Shown here: positions 18,089-27,111 of the stretch, piece after piece
Layout of the letters: each line of letters starts with the position of its first letter
Position numbering within the stretch: position 1 is the first letter of the stretch
Assembly (NCBI RefSeq): GCF_031834615.1
Contig: NZ_CP115543.1
Span: forward strand, 2,491,001-2,555,000
Reading direction: 5' to 3'
Source: Stenotrophomonas aracearum
GTDB taxonomy: Bacteria > Pseudomonadota > Gammaproteobacteria > Xanthomonadales > Xanthomonadaceae
Length of the DNA: 64,000 nucleotides
The notes under the pieces: model-generated
What the model saw: the letters and a program-made list of their open reading frames with translations, nothing else
Databases searched by the model: none
What the model was told of the DNA's origin: nothing
Made by a program: the position numbers and the translations under genes

Positions 18089-20902
18089 TCAGGCCCTACT
18101 GTTCTCTCTCATGAAATCCTCCACTTGATCTGCCTCTAGTCCTCCGACCTCACAGATCTCTGTTCGCGTCGAACCGGCGCGCGACACGACGATCAATGCC
18201 TGGCCCTGGAACAGCGTGTTGGCAAAGTCGTCATCGTCCATCACCCAAGACAACTCTGTGCCTTGAACCGTTTCAAGATCGAAGTTCTTGATTCGTGCAA
18301 CGTCTTCAAAGCGGTGGGCCGCATCCTTAACATCGATTTGTCGGGGAGCGGAGTGGACATAGGAATTCTGTATCGCGCCGACTCCTTTCTCTCTCAACTT
18401 CTGCATGAAGACAGCATCGGGATGTTCGGGATCGACCAGGGCGCTATTGGCGTAGCGCTGGAGCATAGCCTGGTTGTTGATCCCGACAGATGCAGTCTTA
18501 TATGGCGTGAGCCTTGCTTTCCCTAACATCTCTTGGAAATACTTGTATGTGCTATGTGAGCTCTCGTTCTGCATAAGAACTTTGGTAGCGAAGAGCTCGA
18601 ATAAGTTGTGCGCCCCGTGTTCACTGAAATTGGCGAGGAAGGAGCTGATGTTCTGCGTCAAGAAGACGAAGTAGCAGCCCAAGCTTCGCGCCATTGCGAT
18701 CAAGTCACGCTCTGCTTCACCGATCACAGACTGCGCCTCGTCGATGAAGTTAAATACTGGATTGTGCCCTTCGAGGTCAGCCCAATTGACTGGTCGATTT
18801 TTGATGAGGTTGTAAACGCGCATCCGCACGATGTCTGCTGTGATCTGTCCACCCACGCCATGGACCATGGTTGGCAAGTTGACACCGATCCAGAGCTTTT
18901 CAGTCAATACGCCTTGGAAGTCGATGCCTGTCTCGGTGTCGGCCCACAGAACTCCATCCGCGTTTTTGAGATGTCGGCCACGGAAGACGTCGTTCAATGC
19001 GTTATCGATGTTCGAAGTGATGCTTGTTCGAGTCTCAGGTGCCATCACTGCCCAGGTGTCTGCGAAATACGAGACTGACCCTTTGATCTGGTTGGCTGCA
19101 TCCGCCACATTCAAATAGCCAGATTTTTCAATGAAGTCGAACGCGCCCCGGAACTCTTCGTGGAGCTCGAGCCCTTTTTCCGTTTGCTTGATCTGATTGA
19201 CCACGTTTAAGAAGCGCTGGATCTGACCAATTGTCCAGTAGCACGAGCGCGGCTGCTTCAAAGATGCTTCCAACTTGCGGATATTTGCATTGGTCTCTGC
19301 AACCGCATTTCTTGCATGCTTTAATCGCTCTTGATCACCTTCCAACTCAGCAAGTTGCTCAATTGCAGTGAACTTGATCAATTGCTGTTCTTCGTCTGAG
19401 ATCAGCAGCGCCGTGTTTGTGCGAACAAACTTCTCAGCTTCGCATGCCGCTTCAACAATCATGGCAACGTGCTCTAAGACGATGAAACCCATGCTTGTCC
19501 AGAAGCTGCTCTCGTCCTCCGACATTTTGCCTTTGCGCTTCAACTCTCTGAACGCTTGGACCAACTGTTGAGCGTTCATTCCTTGGCTTAGAGATAGGTT
19601 GATGCCAGGCTCAATCACGATATCCATCAAGCTCATTACTTCTCGAACGAGCACGTTTTTTCCGTCACCCACAATGGCCCCGGCCCATTTCGTCAACTTC
19701 ACCAAGGCCATGATCTTTCGAAGCCAGAAGGTTTTGCCGCCACCAGACTTGCCGATCACCAGGATGTGCTGAGAAGTGTCCTTTAGAGAAGCTACAAGCA
19801 TTTTTCCTGGGACTGGCGCAAAACGATACATCTTGTTGAATAAGAAGCCAGTGGCTTTTCCCAGCGGGATAAGCGGAGTCTTGTCGTTGAGAGCACGCAA
19901 CGCCTGAGCGATCCACTGCTTCTTCATCATTCCACGAGCAGTCTTCTCATGACGTCCGATTGTGAAGTGATTGCTGTTTGACGATGTCTCAGACGTGCGA
20001 GTTTCACGCTCAATCTGTGTGTAGCGAATGCAATACAAATTCGGCACTGCAAAGATGAGGATCAAGCTCAGCGGTGCGGGAAGGAGTGACACAGCCACGG
20101 CATAGACAACGAAGGAAACTTCGACCTTCAACGCTCTCGCGAATAGATCGAGTGATTTCTCATGTTTGGTTCCTTGCTTGCTACTGAAATAGCAGCAAGC
20201 AAACGTGAGGGTAACGACAACCAAAAACACTATTCCCAGCGGAATCAAAGCGGGACCGGACATGAGACTTCTTAGAGCTGCCACGCGCTCATCGCCCAAC
20301 GATTGGATGCCAACAAATAGTGGTCCGATTAGCAAGCAGAAGAATGCGCCAATAGCGTGAGAAGCTGACTTGTCTACACGAATAGCTTTTAGATACGGCA
20401 CTGCTGCAAGAAGAGCCAGGTATCCATAAGCTCCGAAGAAACGACTAAGAATGAAGGCTACGCAAGCGATAGCGGGAAGCGCTGCGAACATCAATGGCAT
20501 CGCCGAGGAGACGGATCCAGTGATCGTGTCTTGAGGTAGCACTACGCCGTCCATCGGCTTGCCAGAGCGCGTGATCTTAGAATTCTCAAAGCGAACGATC
20601 ATGTCGTCAGTGGCGTCAGGCATCCACGGTTCAAGATCCTTCGAATGCTTCAAATCATCGCTTACGTGCCAGGACCCATCAGGGAATTGAATCGCCCCAT
20701 ATGCTTCTACAATGGCCTGATCTTCTTCATTGACATCGACCAGGATGTTGCTTGGGACTTTAACGAAGTCATCGAATGCGCCGACCACTTCATGAATTTC
20801 TTCATTGGTGCGCTCTTGTATTGACGCTTCAACATCAACAAATCGCTTCAAGCCCGGGACTTTGCCGAGAACACTCAGCACCTGAAAGATAGTCGGGATC
20901 AT
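18089..20902 (-). CDS. Membrane-bound VirD4/TraG-like conjugation ATPase
   Basis: A 937-residue protein. Four or more membrane helices lie between residues 135 and 300. The ATPase domain follows with Walker A VIGKSGGGKTFW near 385, a long helical insertion at about 490-580, and Walker B FNFIDEAQSVIGE near 725. Next comes FVFLTQNISSFL, typical of VirD4/TraG and VirB4/TraU proteins. The membrane part favours the VirD4/TraG side, but a DotO/IcmB-like role is possible. It is a second such ATPase besides the split coupling protein. It overlaps the preceding gene by 4 bases. Confidence 0.75.
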   Translation of the reverse strand: MIPTIFQVLSVLGKVPGLKRFVDVEASIQERTNEEIHEVVGAFDDFVKVPSNILVDVNEEDQAIVEAYGAIQFPDGSWHVSDDLKHSKDLEPWMPDATDDMIVRFENSKITRSGKPMDGVVLPQDTITGSVSSAMPLMFAALPAIACVAFILSRFFGAYGYLALLAAVPYLKAIRVDKSASHAIGAFFCLLIGPLFVGIQSLGDERVAALRSLMSGPALIPLGIVFLVVVTLTFACCYFSSKQGTKHEKSLDLFARALKVEVSFVVYAVAVSLLPAPLSLILIFAVPNLYCIRYTQIERETRTSETSSNSNHFTIGRHEKTARGMMKKQWIAQALRALNDKTPLIPLGKATGFLFNKMYRFAPVPGKMLVASLKDTSQHILVIGKSGGGKTFWLRKIMALVKLTKWAGAIVGDGKNVLVREVMSLMDIVIEPGINLSLSQGMNAQQLVQAFRELKRKGKMSEDESSFWTSMGFIVLEHVAMIVEAACEAEKFVRTNTALLISDEEQQLIKFTAIEQLAELEGDQERLKHARNAVAETNANIRKLEASLKQPRSCYWTIGQIQRFLNVVNQIKQTEKGLELHEEFRGAFDFIEKSGYLNVADAANQIKGSVSYFADTWAVMAPETRTSITSNIDNALNDVFRGRHLKNADGVLWADTETGIDFQGVLTEKLWIGVNLPTMVHGVGGQITADIVRMRVYNLIKNRPVNWADLEGHNPVFNFIDEAQSVIGEAERDLIAMARSLGCYFVFLTQNISSFLANFSEHGAHNLFELFATKVLMQNESSHSTYKYFQEMLGKARLTPYKTASVGINNQAMLQRYANSALVDPEHPDAVFMQKLREKGVGAIQNSYVHSAPRQIDVKDAAHRFEDVARIKNFDLETVQGTELSWVMDDDDFANTLFQGQALIVVSRAGSTRTEICEVGGLEADQVEDFMRENSRA

Positions 20903-21378
20903 AGTTCACCCGCCTTTTCCATAACTTCTTGGCACTTCGGATTTACATCTGATCCAGTCTCGATTGATTTCTGATACTGCGCTTTGCACGCCGCATATGA
21001 AGGTGATAGACCGACCGCGCTACCTACCTTGCTTCCGAGAGAACCCAGGCCCATCATCATCATGAAAGCAAATAGCATTGCAGTGATGAGGGCTGTGCTA
21101 AGCAAGCACGCATAGACACCGACATAGCTGGCCTCGACTCGTCGACGTATGTCGGCTCTTTGACAGTCTCGTCCCCATCCCGACTGAGTCATGACCCCGT
21201 CCAGCGGGTAGCGGTCTTTGTGGAAGTAGTAGTAGGTGCGAATCACATCGGGGTGCAACGGACCCAGACCCTTGCTTTCAACGCTTCCGATAAGCAACCT
21301 TCCATGAAGGTGCATCCAGCGCGAGCCGTCTGCGCTCTTGACCTTTGTTCTGAATTGACGGAATAGACTTTCGAACAC
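20899..21378 (-). CDS. Membrane hypothetical protein of the transfer block
   Basis: A 159-residue protein with a GTG start at 21378 set by AGGAGATCAGT. One strong Met-rich membrane segment lies near residues 98-116. Two Cys in the C-terminal part (YAACKAQ and NPKCQEV) suggest a periplasmic disulfide. It shares a promoter and overlaps the large ATPase gene, so it is likely a partner of that ATPase. The family is not recognised. Confidence 0.65.
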   Translation of the reverse strand: MFESLFRQFRTKVKSADGSRWMHLHGRLLIGSVESKGLGPLHPDVIRTYYYFHKDRYPLDGVMTQSGWGRDCQRADIRRRVEASYVGVYACLLSTALITAMLFAFMMMMGLGSLGSKVGSAVGLSPSYAACKAQYQKSIETGSDVNPKCQEVMEKAGEL

Positions 21379-21409
21379 ACTGATCTCCTGTTTTTTTGAG
21401 TGGTAGATC

Positions 21410-21438
21410 AGCAATAAGCCAAAAAGCAAAAAGCGCAA
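21410..21438 (-). promoter_or_regulatory. Element-type promoter 10
   Basis: TTGCGC, spacer ending in TGGCTT, ATTGCT, then ACTCAA and AGGAGATC. Its -35 box lies inside the stem of the upstream terminator. Confidence 0.55.
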
Positions 21439-21460
21439 CACGAGGGCTGCGCTTTTTTTT
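21428..21460 (-). terminator. Terminator of the lipoprotein operon
   Basis: AAAAAGCGCA pairs with TGCGCTTTTT around about ten bases, with long A and T runs on either side. Confidence 0.82.
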
Positions 21461-22277
21461 ATTTTAATTGTTCTGCGAAGTGATCGAGATCATTGTTAGC
21501 TTTCTCTACCCAATCACTTCCCTTTGTATTGGGTTGTTCAATCTGTTGTCGCATCTCTGATCGTTTTTTGGGTGCGCGAACAACCGCAATGGGTGCAGGT
21601 GATCGGTCTACCTTCTGGAGCTTCGGTTCAACCGACTTTGGCTGCTCCTCGACACTGGGCGTCACAGACATCTCATGCACAGGCTCTATGACCTGGACGG
21701 GCTCAGATGCTTTGGGCGCTTCCTGGACCTGAGGTGCTGGCGCAACAGGCAGTGTGGAAGGCACATCGACCTGGTGCAGCTCAGGGGTCTTCTCGCTCTC
21801 GTGCTGAGTCCAGAACCATACACCTGCTCCTGAAAGAGCGGTGAAGACTGCTATGGAAGCCAGGATCTTGAAAGTGGGCTTCGATAGCGCTTGGGGATTG
21901 GCAACAGCTGTGTTCTCGATGGCCGGGTTTTGCTCTTCCCGATCAAGCTCAGCATTCTGGATCCGCTTACCATCCTCCTGTTCTGCTCGCTTCGCATCCT
22001 GTGCTTGCTTCCATGCACCTGCCTTTGCTTTGGCCCGCTGCGCTTGTTCCTGGGCAAGCTTGGCAGTCTTGGCCGCAAGCTCTTTGGCAAATTTGCTCGT
22101 GGTTTGTGCAGTGGCCTTGGCTGCGATCTGGGCCTGTTCCAAGCGCTGATCCATCTTCCAATCTTGAACTTGCTGCCTGTTTAGAGGACTTGGAAAAGAT
22201 GACCCACCTTCTTTTTCAGCCTTAAGCTTTGCAGCTTTTTCCAATAATTTTCTTCGTTCGTAATCACTGATACTCAT
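21459..22277 (-). CDS. Single-pass membrane protein with TonB-like Pro/Glu-rich domain
   Basis: A 272-residue protein starting at 22277 after GGAGATCAAG. The cytosolic part (1-145) is a long charged helix rich in Ala, Lys and Gln. A membrane segment lies near 147-167 (LASIAVFTALSGAGVWFW). The rest is a periplasmic Pro/Val/Glu-rich stretch. This layout resembles VirB10- or TonB-like bridging proteins, but no VirB10 beta-barrel domain is present. Found between the OmpA-like lipoprotein gene and the large ATPase unit, it may link inner and outer membranes. Confidence 0.65.
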   Translation of the reverse strand: MSISDYERRKLLEKAAKLKAEKEGGSSFPSPLNRQQVQDWKMDQRLEQAQIAAKATAQTTSKFAKELAAKTAKLAQEQAQRAKAKAGAWKQAQDAKRAEQEDGKRIQNAELDREEQNPAIENTAVANPQALSKPTFKILASIAVFTALSGAGVWFWTQHESEKTPELHQVDVPSTLPVAPAPQVQEAPKASEPVQVIEPVHEMSVTPSVEEQPKSVEPKLQKVDRSPAPIAVVRAPKKRSEMRQQIEQPNTKGSDWVEKANNDLDHFAEQLK

Positions 22278-22320
22278 CTTGATCTCCATTTGAGATAAGA
22301 AGAGCCCCGAGAGGCTCCAC

Positions 22321-22932
22321 TTATTTCAGCTCCGGCAGTGGGGAGACTAAGATGCGGTGGGTTGGAACTTTTCCGCATTGATTGTCGAGTTCGTGTTTTG
22401 CCAAAGCTGCTCGCCCATTGAGTTCACCGACGACTGCCAAGCACCCCGCCCCACCCTCCGTTCTAACAGTCAGCTCATTCTTTGAAGACTTCAAGATCGT
22501 GCCGAGCTTGTCGAAGAAGGCTTTGGTCTTTTCGTCAGGCTTGACCACCGATGCGGGGTCATACTCGATCACTAGACCTTGGAATTTTTCCGTGGCCTTT
22601 CCATCGGCAGAGGTGTCGGTCTTCACTTCAACTGTTGCCTTCATTCCCGCCAAGCGAGCTGCATCTGCGGCTTCTCTGGCTCGTGCGAGCTCTTGCTTGT
22701 AAGCAAAGCCTCCGCCGATCAATCCGCCCGCAGCACAGCCTTTCAGCGCACCGTCTTTGCCTGCAAAGATGGCCCCGAGTGCACCACCAGCTGCGCAGCC
22801 AATTCCCGCGCCTTTCGCGACTGTGCCTTTGTTGACCGGTGAGGCATTTCCGCCGGCAAGTTGGTCAATGGTGGCGCATCCTGCGAGTGAAGCGGCAAGC
22901 ATCGTGATCATGGTTAATGTTAATTTGTTCAT
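22321..22932 (-). CDS. OmpA-like lipoprotein with glycine zipper
   Basis: A 203-residue protein with a lipoprotein signal ending in SLAGC (Cys19). A glycine-zipper segment follows at about 43-75 (GIGCAAGGALGAIFAGKDGA), which could insert in a membrane. An OmpA/MotB-like domain probably binds peptidoglycan at about 115-203. Similar lipoproteins serve in type IVB secretion and conjugation outer-membrane cores (the DotK/IcmN type). The place between the ribbon-helix-helix and TonB-like genes supports a role in a transfer or envelope complex. Confidence 0.75.
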   Translation of the reverse strand: MNKLTLTMITMLAASLAGCATIDQLAGGNASPVNKGTVAKGAGIGCAAGGALGAIFAGKDGALKGCAAGGLIGGGFAYKQELARAREAADAARLAGMKATVEVKTDTSADGKATEKFQGLVIEYDPASVVKPDEKTKAFFDKLGTILKSSKNELTVRTEGGAGCLAVVGELNGRAALAKHELDNQCGKVPTHRILVSPLPELK

Positions 22933-22946
22933 TTCTATCTCCTTTG

Positions 22947-23402
22947 TTAGTTAGGGTTGTTGTTAGTTTTGGTGGCACCTTGGCCCTGCATCTCATTCAA
23001 TATTTCTCGACTCGACCTCCTGCCCTGCACTGCCGGCATTGCCTTTTCTTGGATCGGCTCACCGTTCAATGCATCTGAAAGACTTCGAACAAAGGCCTTT
23101 GTCAGATCAGTGCTTCGTTCGATATGCCGCTCTGATGCCTCGGTCATTGCCTGGATTCCTGCACTTAGATCTGAAAGAAGTTCTCTACGAACGTCTGTCA
23201 GTCGCCTTTCCTCACGATCAGCAAAACTCCTAAGCTCTTGCATTGTTTTTTCATGGAGCTCGTTGAACAGTTGATCGTTCAACAGTCCATCTACCGCCAT
23301 CCGCATCAACTCATTGACACTCGTTCTTTTCCGAATGGCCATTTCGTTGAGTGATCTCAATTGATCACTCTCAAGTAATACATTTCTTTTGATCAGCTTC
23401 AT
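22947..23402 (-). CDS. Ribbon-helix-helix DNA-binding protein, likely relaxosome accessory
   Basis: A 151-residue protein. The first 50 residues fit a ribbon-helix-helix fold (strand LIKRNVLLES, then helices to GLLNDQ), as in TraY, TrwA or MobC proteins that bind near oriT. A long charged helix follows. It opens the lipoprotein operon and lies next to the 380-base gap that I propose as the oriT region. TrwA-type proteins also repress the transfer promoters, so it is one candidate for a regulator of its own promoter. Confidence 0.7.
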   Translation of the reverse strand: MKLIKRNVLLESDQLRSLNEMAIRKRTSVNELMRMAVDGLLNDQLFNELHEKTMQELRSFADREERRLTDVRRELLSDLSAGIQAMTEASERHIERSTDLTKAFVRSLSDALNGEPIQEKAMPAVQGRRSSREILNEMQGQGATKTNNNPN

Positions 23403-23425
23403 AAATTCTCCGTATGGCATAAATT

Positions 23426-23454
23426 GACCGTAAGGCGATTCCGTGAATTGGCAA
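23426..23454 (-). promoter_or_regulatory. Element-type promoter 11
   Basis: TTGCCA, spacer ending in TCGCCTT, ACGGTC, then ACGGAG before the ATG at 23402. Confidence 0.6.
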
Positions 23455-23508
23455 GGGGTGTGCTTAAAATTATTTAGCGAAAGATGCTGAGGGGAATTGA
23501 AGGCATTA

Positions 23509-23536
23509 AAAAGCCCCTTGTCGGGGGCTTCTTTTA
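23509..23536. terminator. Bidirectional hairpin in the oriT region
   Basis: AAGCCCC and GGGGCTT pair, with TCTTTT on one side and a T-run on the opposite strand. It would insulate the transfer operon from the cargo side. Confidence 0.65.
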
Positions 23537-23784
23537 ATCCTTGCGCTGCAAAGCTCTCAGAGTCTCTACACAGGGCGCGCGGGGGTCAGCGCGGAACACC
23601 CCAAGGTGCGTCATGTGTATGATCTAGACTTGTGAAAATGACGATGACTTTGCCGTTCCGCCCGCCGACGCTTCTGCTCTTTCTTTTCGCTCCTGGTCTT
23701 TCTTTTCGCTCCTGACTCTTGCGCCGATCTCAATTTCTGCTTCACTGAAATGAGATCAAGCAAGCACGGGAGACGACAGCTTTT

Positions 23785-24855
23785 ATGGAGACAGCAGACA
23801 AAATTAGGATCGAGCAAGTGAACGAAGCGAAGCAAAGTTCGCTTGATGATCCGATTGCGAATTTCAGCCAAGCCATCTCTGAACTATCGGCTCGCCAAGC
23901 ATTCAATCTGCCAGCACAGCTTCGCCAACAGTTGAGATCGATGCAGACCTCTTGCCCCATCTGCAAGATCGACTTCACCAATGAATCGTCAATCATCGTC
24001 GCTCAGATCGTTCCCATTGAGCTTGGGGGCCCGGATGACTTCTCTAACTGCTTTCTGTGCTGTGAGCGCTGTAATCGCAGGCGCGGCACTTCAGATCTGC
24101 TCAGCCTGGGCGGTGCGTTCTGCAGCCCAGCTGCTGCCCCACCCCTTCCATCGCACGGCCGCGCCCTGGGCTTTTCCCCAACTGACCTGATTCAGCGCCG
24201 CGTCGAGCTCCTCGCGCGCTCTGCCAATCACTGGACGCCCCACACCCACAATTCAATGAAGAGCTCAGTGTTGAAGCACCTGGCCAAGCGTTGGGCCGAG
24301 CCGCGCTTTCGTGTCTTCGCGCACCACACGTCTGACCTGGCACTCATCGGCTTTGCCAGACGCTCTGGTGATGCACAGAGCTTGGCCGTCGCAAAGGTGC
24401 TGACCAAATTTCAGGGTGCCAGCGCGGCGCTGCTGGACGATGCCGTGAGCGTCTACCAGATAGATCGAGAGCACTTCCTACCCTTGATCTGGTCACTCAT
24501 CGAGCTCAACGCCTTTATGGTGCCGGTGCGAGTCCCAGGCAAAGACGCACATCCATTCGGAAGCGAGTGGCAAGACTTCTGGCCAGACCATGTGCGGTCT
24601 GTCGCTGCTCTCAGATCGCGCCTACGGCCTGGTCATGCCACCAGGGCACAGCAAATTCGCCGCTGCCCTGACGCAAGACGGGCGCTATCTGACAAGCCTG
24701 ACGCACTGCGGAAGCGTCGGAAAAGTGCCGCGAGGGTTGAGCGAAACCGCAGCCAGCGGCTCGCTCTCTATCACCAAAAGCGTATTGAGGAGGCTTCCCA
24801 GGACAGCGCTTACGCAGTCCTGGAAGCTCGCCTTTTATCTCTCCAACTCAGCTAA
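23785..24855 (+). CDS. HNH-type nuclease-like protein
   Basis: A 356-residue protein. At about residues 58-105 is an HNH-like zinc module with CPIC and CERCNRRRG around IVPIELGGPDDFSNCFLCC. The expected first His is not obvious (Gln-Ile-Val-Pro replaces the usual HxxP), so catalysis is uncertain. The rest, from about 130 on, is of unknown type. The GC content rises clearly after about 24100, so the gene may be a fusion of parts with different histories. It is cargo next to the transfer block and overlaps the next gene on the opposite strand by 4 bases. Confidence 0.6.
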   Translation: METADKIRIEQVNEAKQSSLDDPIANFSQAISELSARQAFNLPAQLRQQLRSMQTSCPICKIDFTNESSIIVAQIVPIELGGPDDFSNCFLCCERCNRRRGTSDLLSLGGAFCSPAAAPPLPSHGRALGFSPTDLIQRRVELLARSANHWTPHTHNSMKSSVLKHLAKRWAEPRFRVFAHHTSDLALIGFARRSGDAQSLAVAKVLTKFQGASAALLDDAVSVYQIDREHFLPLIWSLIELNAFMVPVRVPGKDAHPFGSEWQDFWPDHVRSVAALRSRLRPGHATRAQQIRRCPDARRALSDKPDALRKRRKSAARVERNRSQRLALYHQKRIEEASQDSAYAVLEARLLSLQLS

Positions 24856-25295
24856 GCATCACTCCTTTTCATGACAGAACCCATCAGCTTCTCGCATCGA
24901 GAGAGTTCAGCGAGATCAGAATTGTCGTAAAGCATTTTCAAGTGACGATCCGAAATTGATCGATAATTGTATCCGCGCTCAAACATCGTTCGACTATTGC
25001 GCGAGAGCAAATACGCGCCGTGTCCAACGAGCAACCCTCTGTTTTTAGCAAGACGCACAATTCGATTGCTGGATCTTTTCCCATGACGACTAGTGACATG
25101 GAGAGCCTGATCAAAAATGTCTGCTGAGATATCCTGACAGTCAAAGAAACGTTCGAACACGTTCTTTTTTGAATAGATCGCTGCAAACCCAAGGATTTCG
25201 GCCCTCGCCGACTCATCATCTTCTTCCAACCAAAACTCGATAAATCCACCGCAGCGACATGCATCTTCAAGCACACTCTCAAAATAAAAACTCAT
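24852..25295 (-). CDS. Hypothetical protein, second of a coupled pair
   Basis: A 147-residue protein beginning at 25295, where its ATG overlaps the previous stop. It has a run of acidic residues (WLEEDDESA) and ends basic. No family is recognised. The pair with the 95-residue protein upstream may be a functional unit, but nothing in the sequences shows a toxin or antitoxin fold to me. Confidence 0.6.
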   Translation of the reverse strand: MSFYFESVLEDACRCGGFIEFWLEEDDESARAEILGFAAIYSKKNVFERFFDCQDISADIFDQALHVTSRHGKRSSNRIVRLAKNRGLLVGHGAYLLSRNSRTMFERGYNYRSISDRHLKMLYDNSDLAELSRCEKLMGSVMKRSDA

Positions 25296-25579
25296 TGAGC
25301 ATCCTCCGCGACATCCAAGATGATCCCACACGCAGAGAGATGGACTTCGACACGAATTGAGTGTCCAAAGAAATTAAACCCGATGATGACATTGACAATT
25401 TGTCGAGTGCGCAACACCCCTACGCAAATCGCCCATTTAGCGTGGCGCATGATTTCGCAATAAGTATCTTCGATTTCAACATCGAGAGGAAGAAGGCGCT
25501 GAATGATATGCGCCAAATCGTGGTGCATCAGGACGCTGAAATCTTCAGATTGCAACTCAGTCAAATCAATAAAACTCAT
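25292..25579 (-). CDS. Hypothetical protein, first of a coupled pair
   Basis: A 95-residue, mostly beta-rich protein (IVNVIIGFNFFGHSIRVEVHL). The start follows CGGAGACAAAA. Upstream at 25594-25610 an inverted repeat CTTAGC...GCTAAG could be an operator or a leader hairpin. It lacks the backbone promoter and is probably cargo. The family is unknown. Confidence 0.55.
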   Translation of the reverse strand: MSFIDLTELQSEDFSVLMHHDLAHIIQRLLPLDVEIEDTYCEIMRHAKWAICVGVLRTRQIVNVIIGFNFFGHSIRVEVHLSACGIILDVAEDAQ

Positions 25580-25703
25580 TTTTGTCTCCGATACTTAGCG
25601 GGCTGCTAAGCTTCGAAAACAAAGATATGCATTGCATTAACAAACCTCCACGTGAACACTGTCCCTTTCCATAAATGCTTGTTCAGCTTCCGCCGCCGAG
25701 CAT

Positions 25704-25728
25704 AAAAAAGCCCCGCAAAAGCGAGGCT
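25704..25728 (-). terminator. Terminator of the Abi_C operon
   Basis: AGCCTCGC and GCGGGGCT pair (one mismatch) with six T following on the minus strand. Confidence 0.75.
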
Positions 25729-25754
25729 ATCAGCTCAGCTGGAAGGCTGAAAAA

Positions 25755-26270
25755 CTACTGTGGCTGCAAAATTTTCGCAGAGATTTGTTCAATCCACGTT
25801 GCTTGGGCAATCCCAGCAACAGCTTCAATTGGATAATTGACAATGTGCATACGGATGTGATCTGCCCCCTGCTTCTCCAATGTGACCAATCCGAACGGTC
25901 CATCTACATCGAAGAGATGAAAGTCGCCATGGATAGCACCGCACGCTTGGCAGCGGTTGGCGAGGTAGCGCGTGCCCGATCCCTTTGTCGTCGCCATCAG
26001 CATCCAGGGCGCAGCTGCTGAGATGTGCTGCGCGGCTGGAAGGTTGATCGACTCCACAAATCTGAGAACGGCTGCGTCTTCGACGGAAAGCTCTTCGCCG
26101 TCATCAAAACGCTCGACGAAATTTGGCACCCACAGAGCACTCACCGATACAACGGCTGCGCATGTCCAGCACTGATGTTCTGTCGTCAGCACTGCAAAAC
26201 TGGGGCTTAGGATGACCGAGCTGAGCTCCGGCAACGCCGCTAATACTGCTTTTCGGTGTGGTTCGATCAT
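25755..26270 (-). CDS. Hypothetical protein with one Cys pair, Abi_C operon
   Basis: A 171-residue protein starting at 26270 after GGGGAGATAGG. It has CWTC near residue 34 and CQAC near residue 116, which could make a zinc site. It follows the Abi_C gene with only 4 bases between, so both are made together. The family is unknown. It ends before a strong terminator. Confidence 0.6.
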   Translation of the reverse strand: MIEPHRKAVLAALPELSSVILSPSFAVLTTEHQCWTCAAVVSVSALWVPNFVERFDDGEELSVEDAAVLRFVESINLPAAQHISAAAPWMLMATTKGSGTRYLANRCQACGAIHGDFHLFDVDGPFGLVTLEKQGADHIRMHIVNYPIEAVAGIAQATWIEQISAKILQPQ

Positions 26271-26274
26271 GTCC

Positions 26275-27099
26275 CTATCTCCCCTTGGCCAGGGCTTTCC
26301 GGGCCTGCCAAGTTTCCACAACAAACAGGCACAAAGAATGAGCTGAGTGGACAACGAGACGGGCGTGCCTTGGAGCGACCTTGTAGGCGCGTTTGTGCTG
26401 GCCGTGGGCACTGCCCGCATGCGTTCGATAAGCACCGAGACCATCAATGATGGAGCTTAGCCCCGACAGCACACGCTTCAAGTCGTCGTCTTCCAGCTGC
26501 TCAGGCGACAGCTTCAAGTGCTTAGCAACGACAACCCACAGGGGCTTCACTGTCTGACTCGTGGGTAGGTCCAGGCGCTCCGTGGCGATGTAGTGCTTAC
26601 AGAGAGCTTCAACGATTGCGCATGCTGCCGTGACGGCAGCGGCCGGATCACTGTCAATGAATCTCACCGCTCGCTCAAACTCTTCCTCCACTTCTGCGAC
26701 CGAGAAGTCCTTCAAAGCATCGCCGAACGCCTTGCTTGGAGCTGTGACAGAGTGAGCGCCCAGAATGCGGCCGCCAAATCCATAGGACAGTTGATAACGA
26801 GCGAGAATTTCGTTGATTCGCTTGCGAGCAGTGAGCTCTTTGTCGGGGTCCCATGTCGAGACCTCACCATCCATCAGCGTTTCAATGAGCTTGCCAAGGA
26901 TGGTGAAGGCCTTAGAGACATCCTCTTTCCCTTCTCTCACAAGCCAATTTTGAACCTTATCAACGCAATTTCCCTCAGGAACATCGCCAGAAGCGCCTGC
27001 TTCATAGAGCATCGTCTCCAAGCGTCGGTGACTGTAGTAGTAGGAGCCAACGACATCACCAATGGTGGCAGCCAACGGCTTGGGGAACTCTTTCAGCAT
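26275..27099 (-). CDS. Abi_C (abortive-infection C-terminal, HEPN-type) protein
   Basis: A 274-residue protein. The C-terminal third has the Abi_C pattern: a helix ending in IIDGLGAYRTHAGSAHG, where R and H six residues apart make a HEPN-type RNase motif, followed by ARLVVHSAHSLCLFVVET. The N-terminal part is helical and not recognised. Proteins with this domain often act in phage defence by cleaving RNA. It lies between a small membrane protein gene and a Cys-pair protein gene in one operon. Confidence 0.72.
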   Translation of the reverse strand: MLKEFPKPLAATIGDVVGSYYYSHRRLETMLYEAGASGDVPEGNCVDKVQNWLVREGKEDVSKAFTILGKLIETLMDGEVSTWDPDKELTARKRINEILARYQLSYGFGGRILGAHSVTAPSKAFGDALKDFSVAEVEEEFERAVRFIDSDPAAAVTAACAIVEALCKHYIATERLDLPTSQTVKPLWVVVAKHLKLSPEQLEDDDLKRVLSGLSSIIDGLGAYRTHAGSAHGQHKRAYKVAPRHARLVVHSAHSLCLFVVETWQARKALAKGR

Positions 27100-27111
27100 G
27101 GCTTGGTCCGG

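Larger units (their letters stand above)
23403..23784. other. Gene-free region, candidate oriT
   Basis: This gap separates the divergent transfer block and first cargo gene. It holds the element promoter (23426-23454), a bidirectional hairpin (23509-23536), a short inverted repeat TCATGTGTATGA near 23611, and a tandem repeat of TCTTTCTTTTCGCTCCTG near 23678-23714. MobF systems usually place oriT beside the accessory DNA-binding gene. I cannot identify a nic site by eye. Confidence 0.45.

Noticed and set aside
18089..20902. Calling the large ATPase VirB4
   Set aside because: It has several N-terminal membrane helices, which favours a VirD4/TraG-type protein; VirB4 or DotO kinship is left open.
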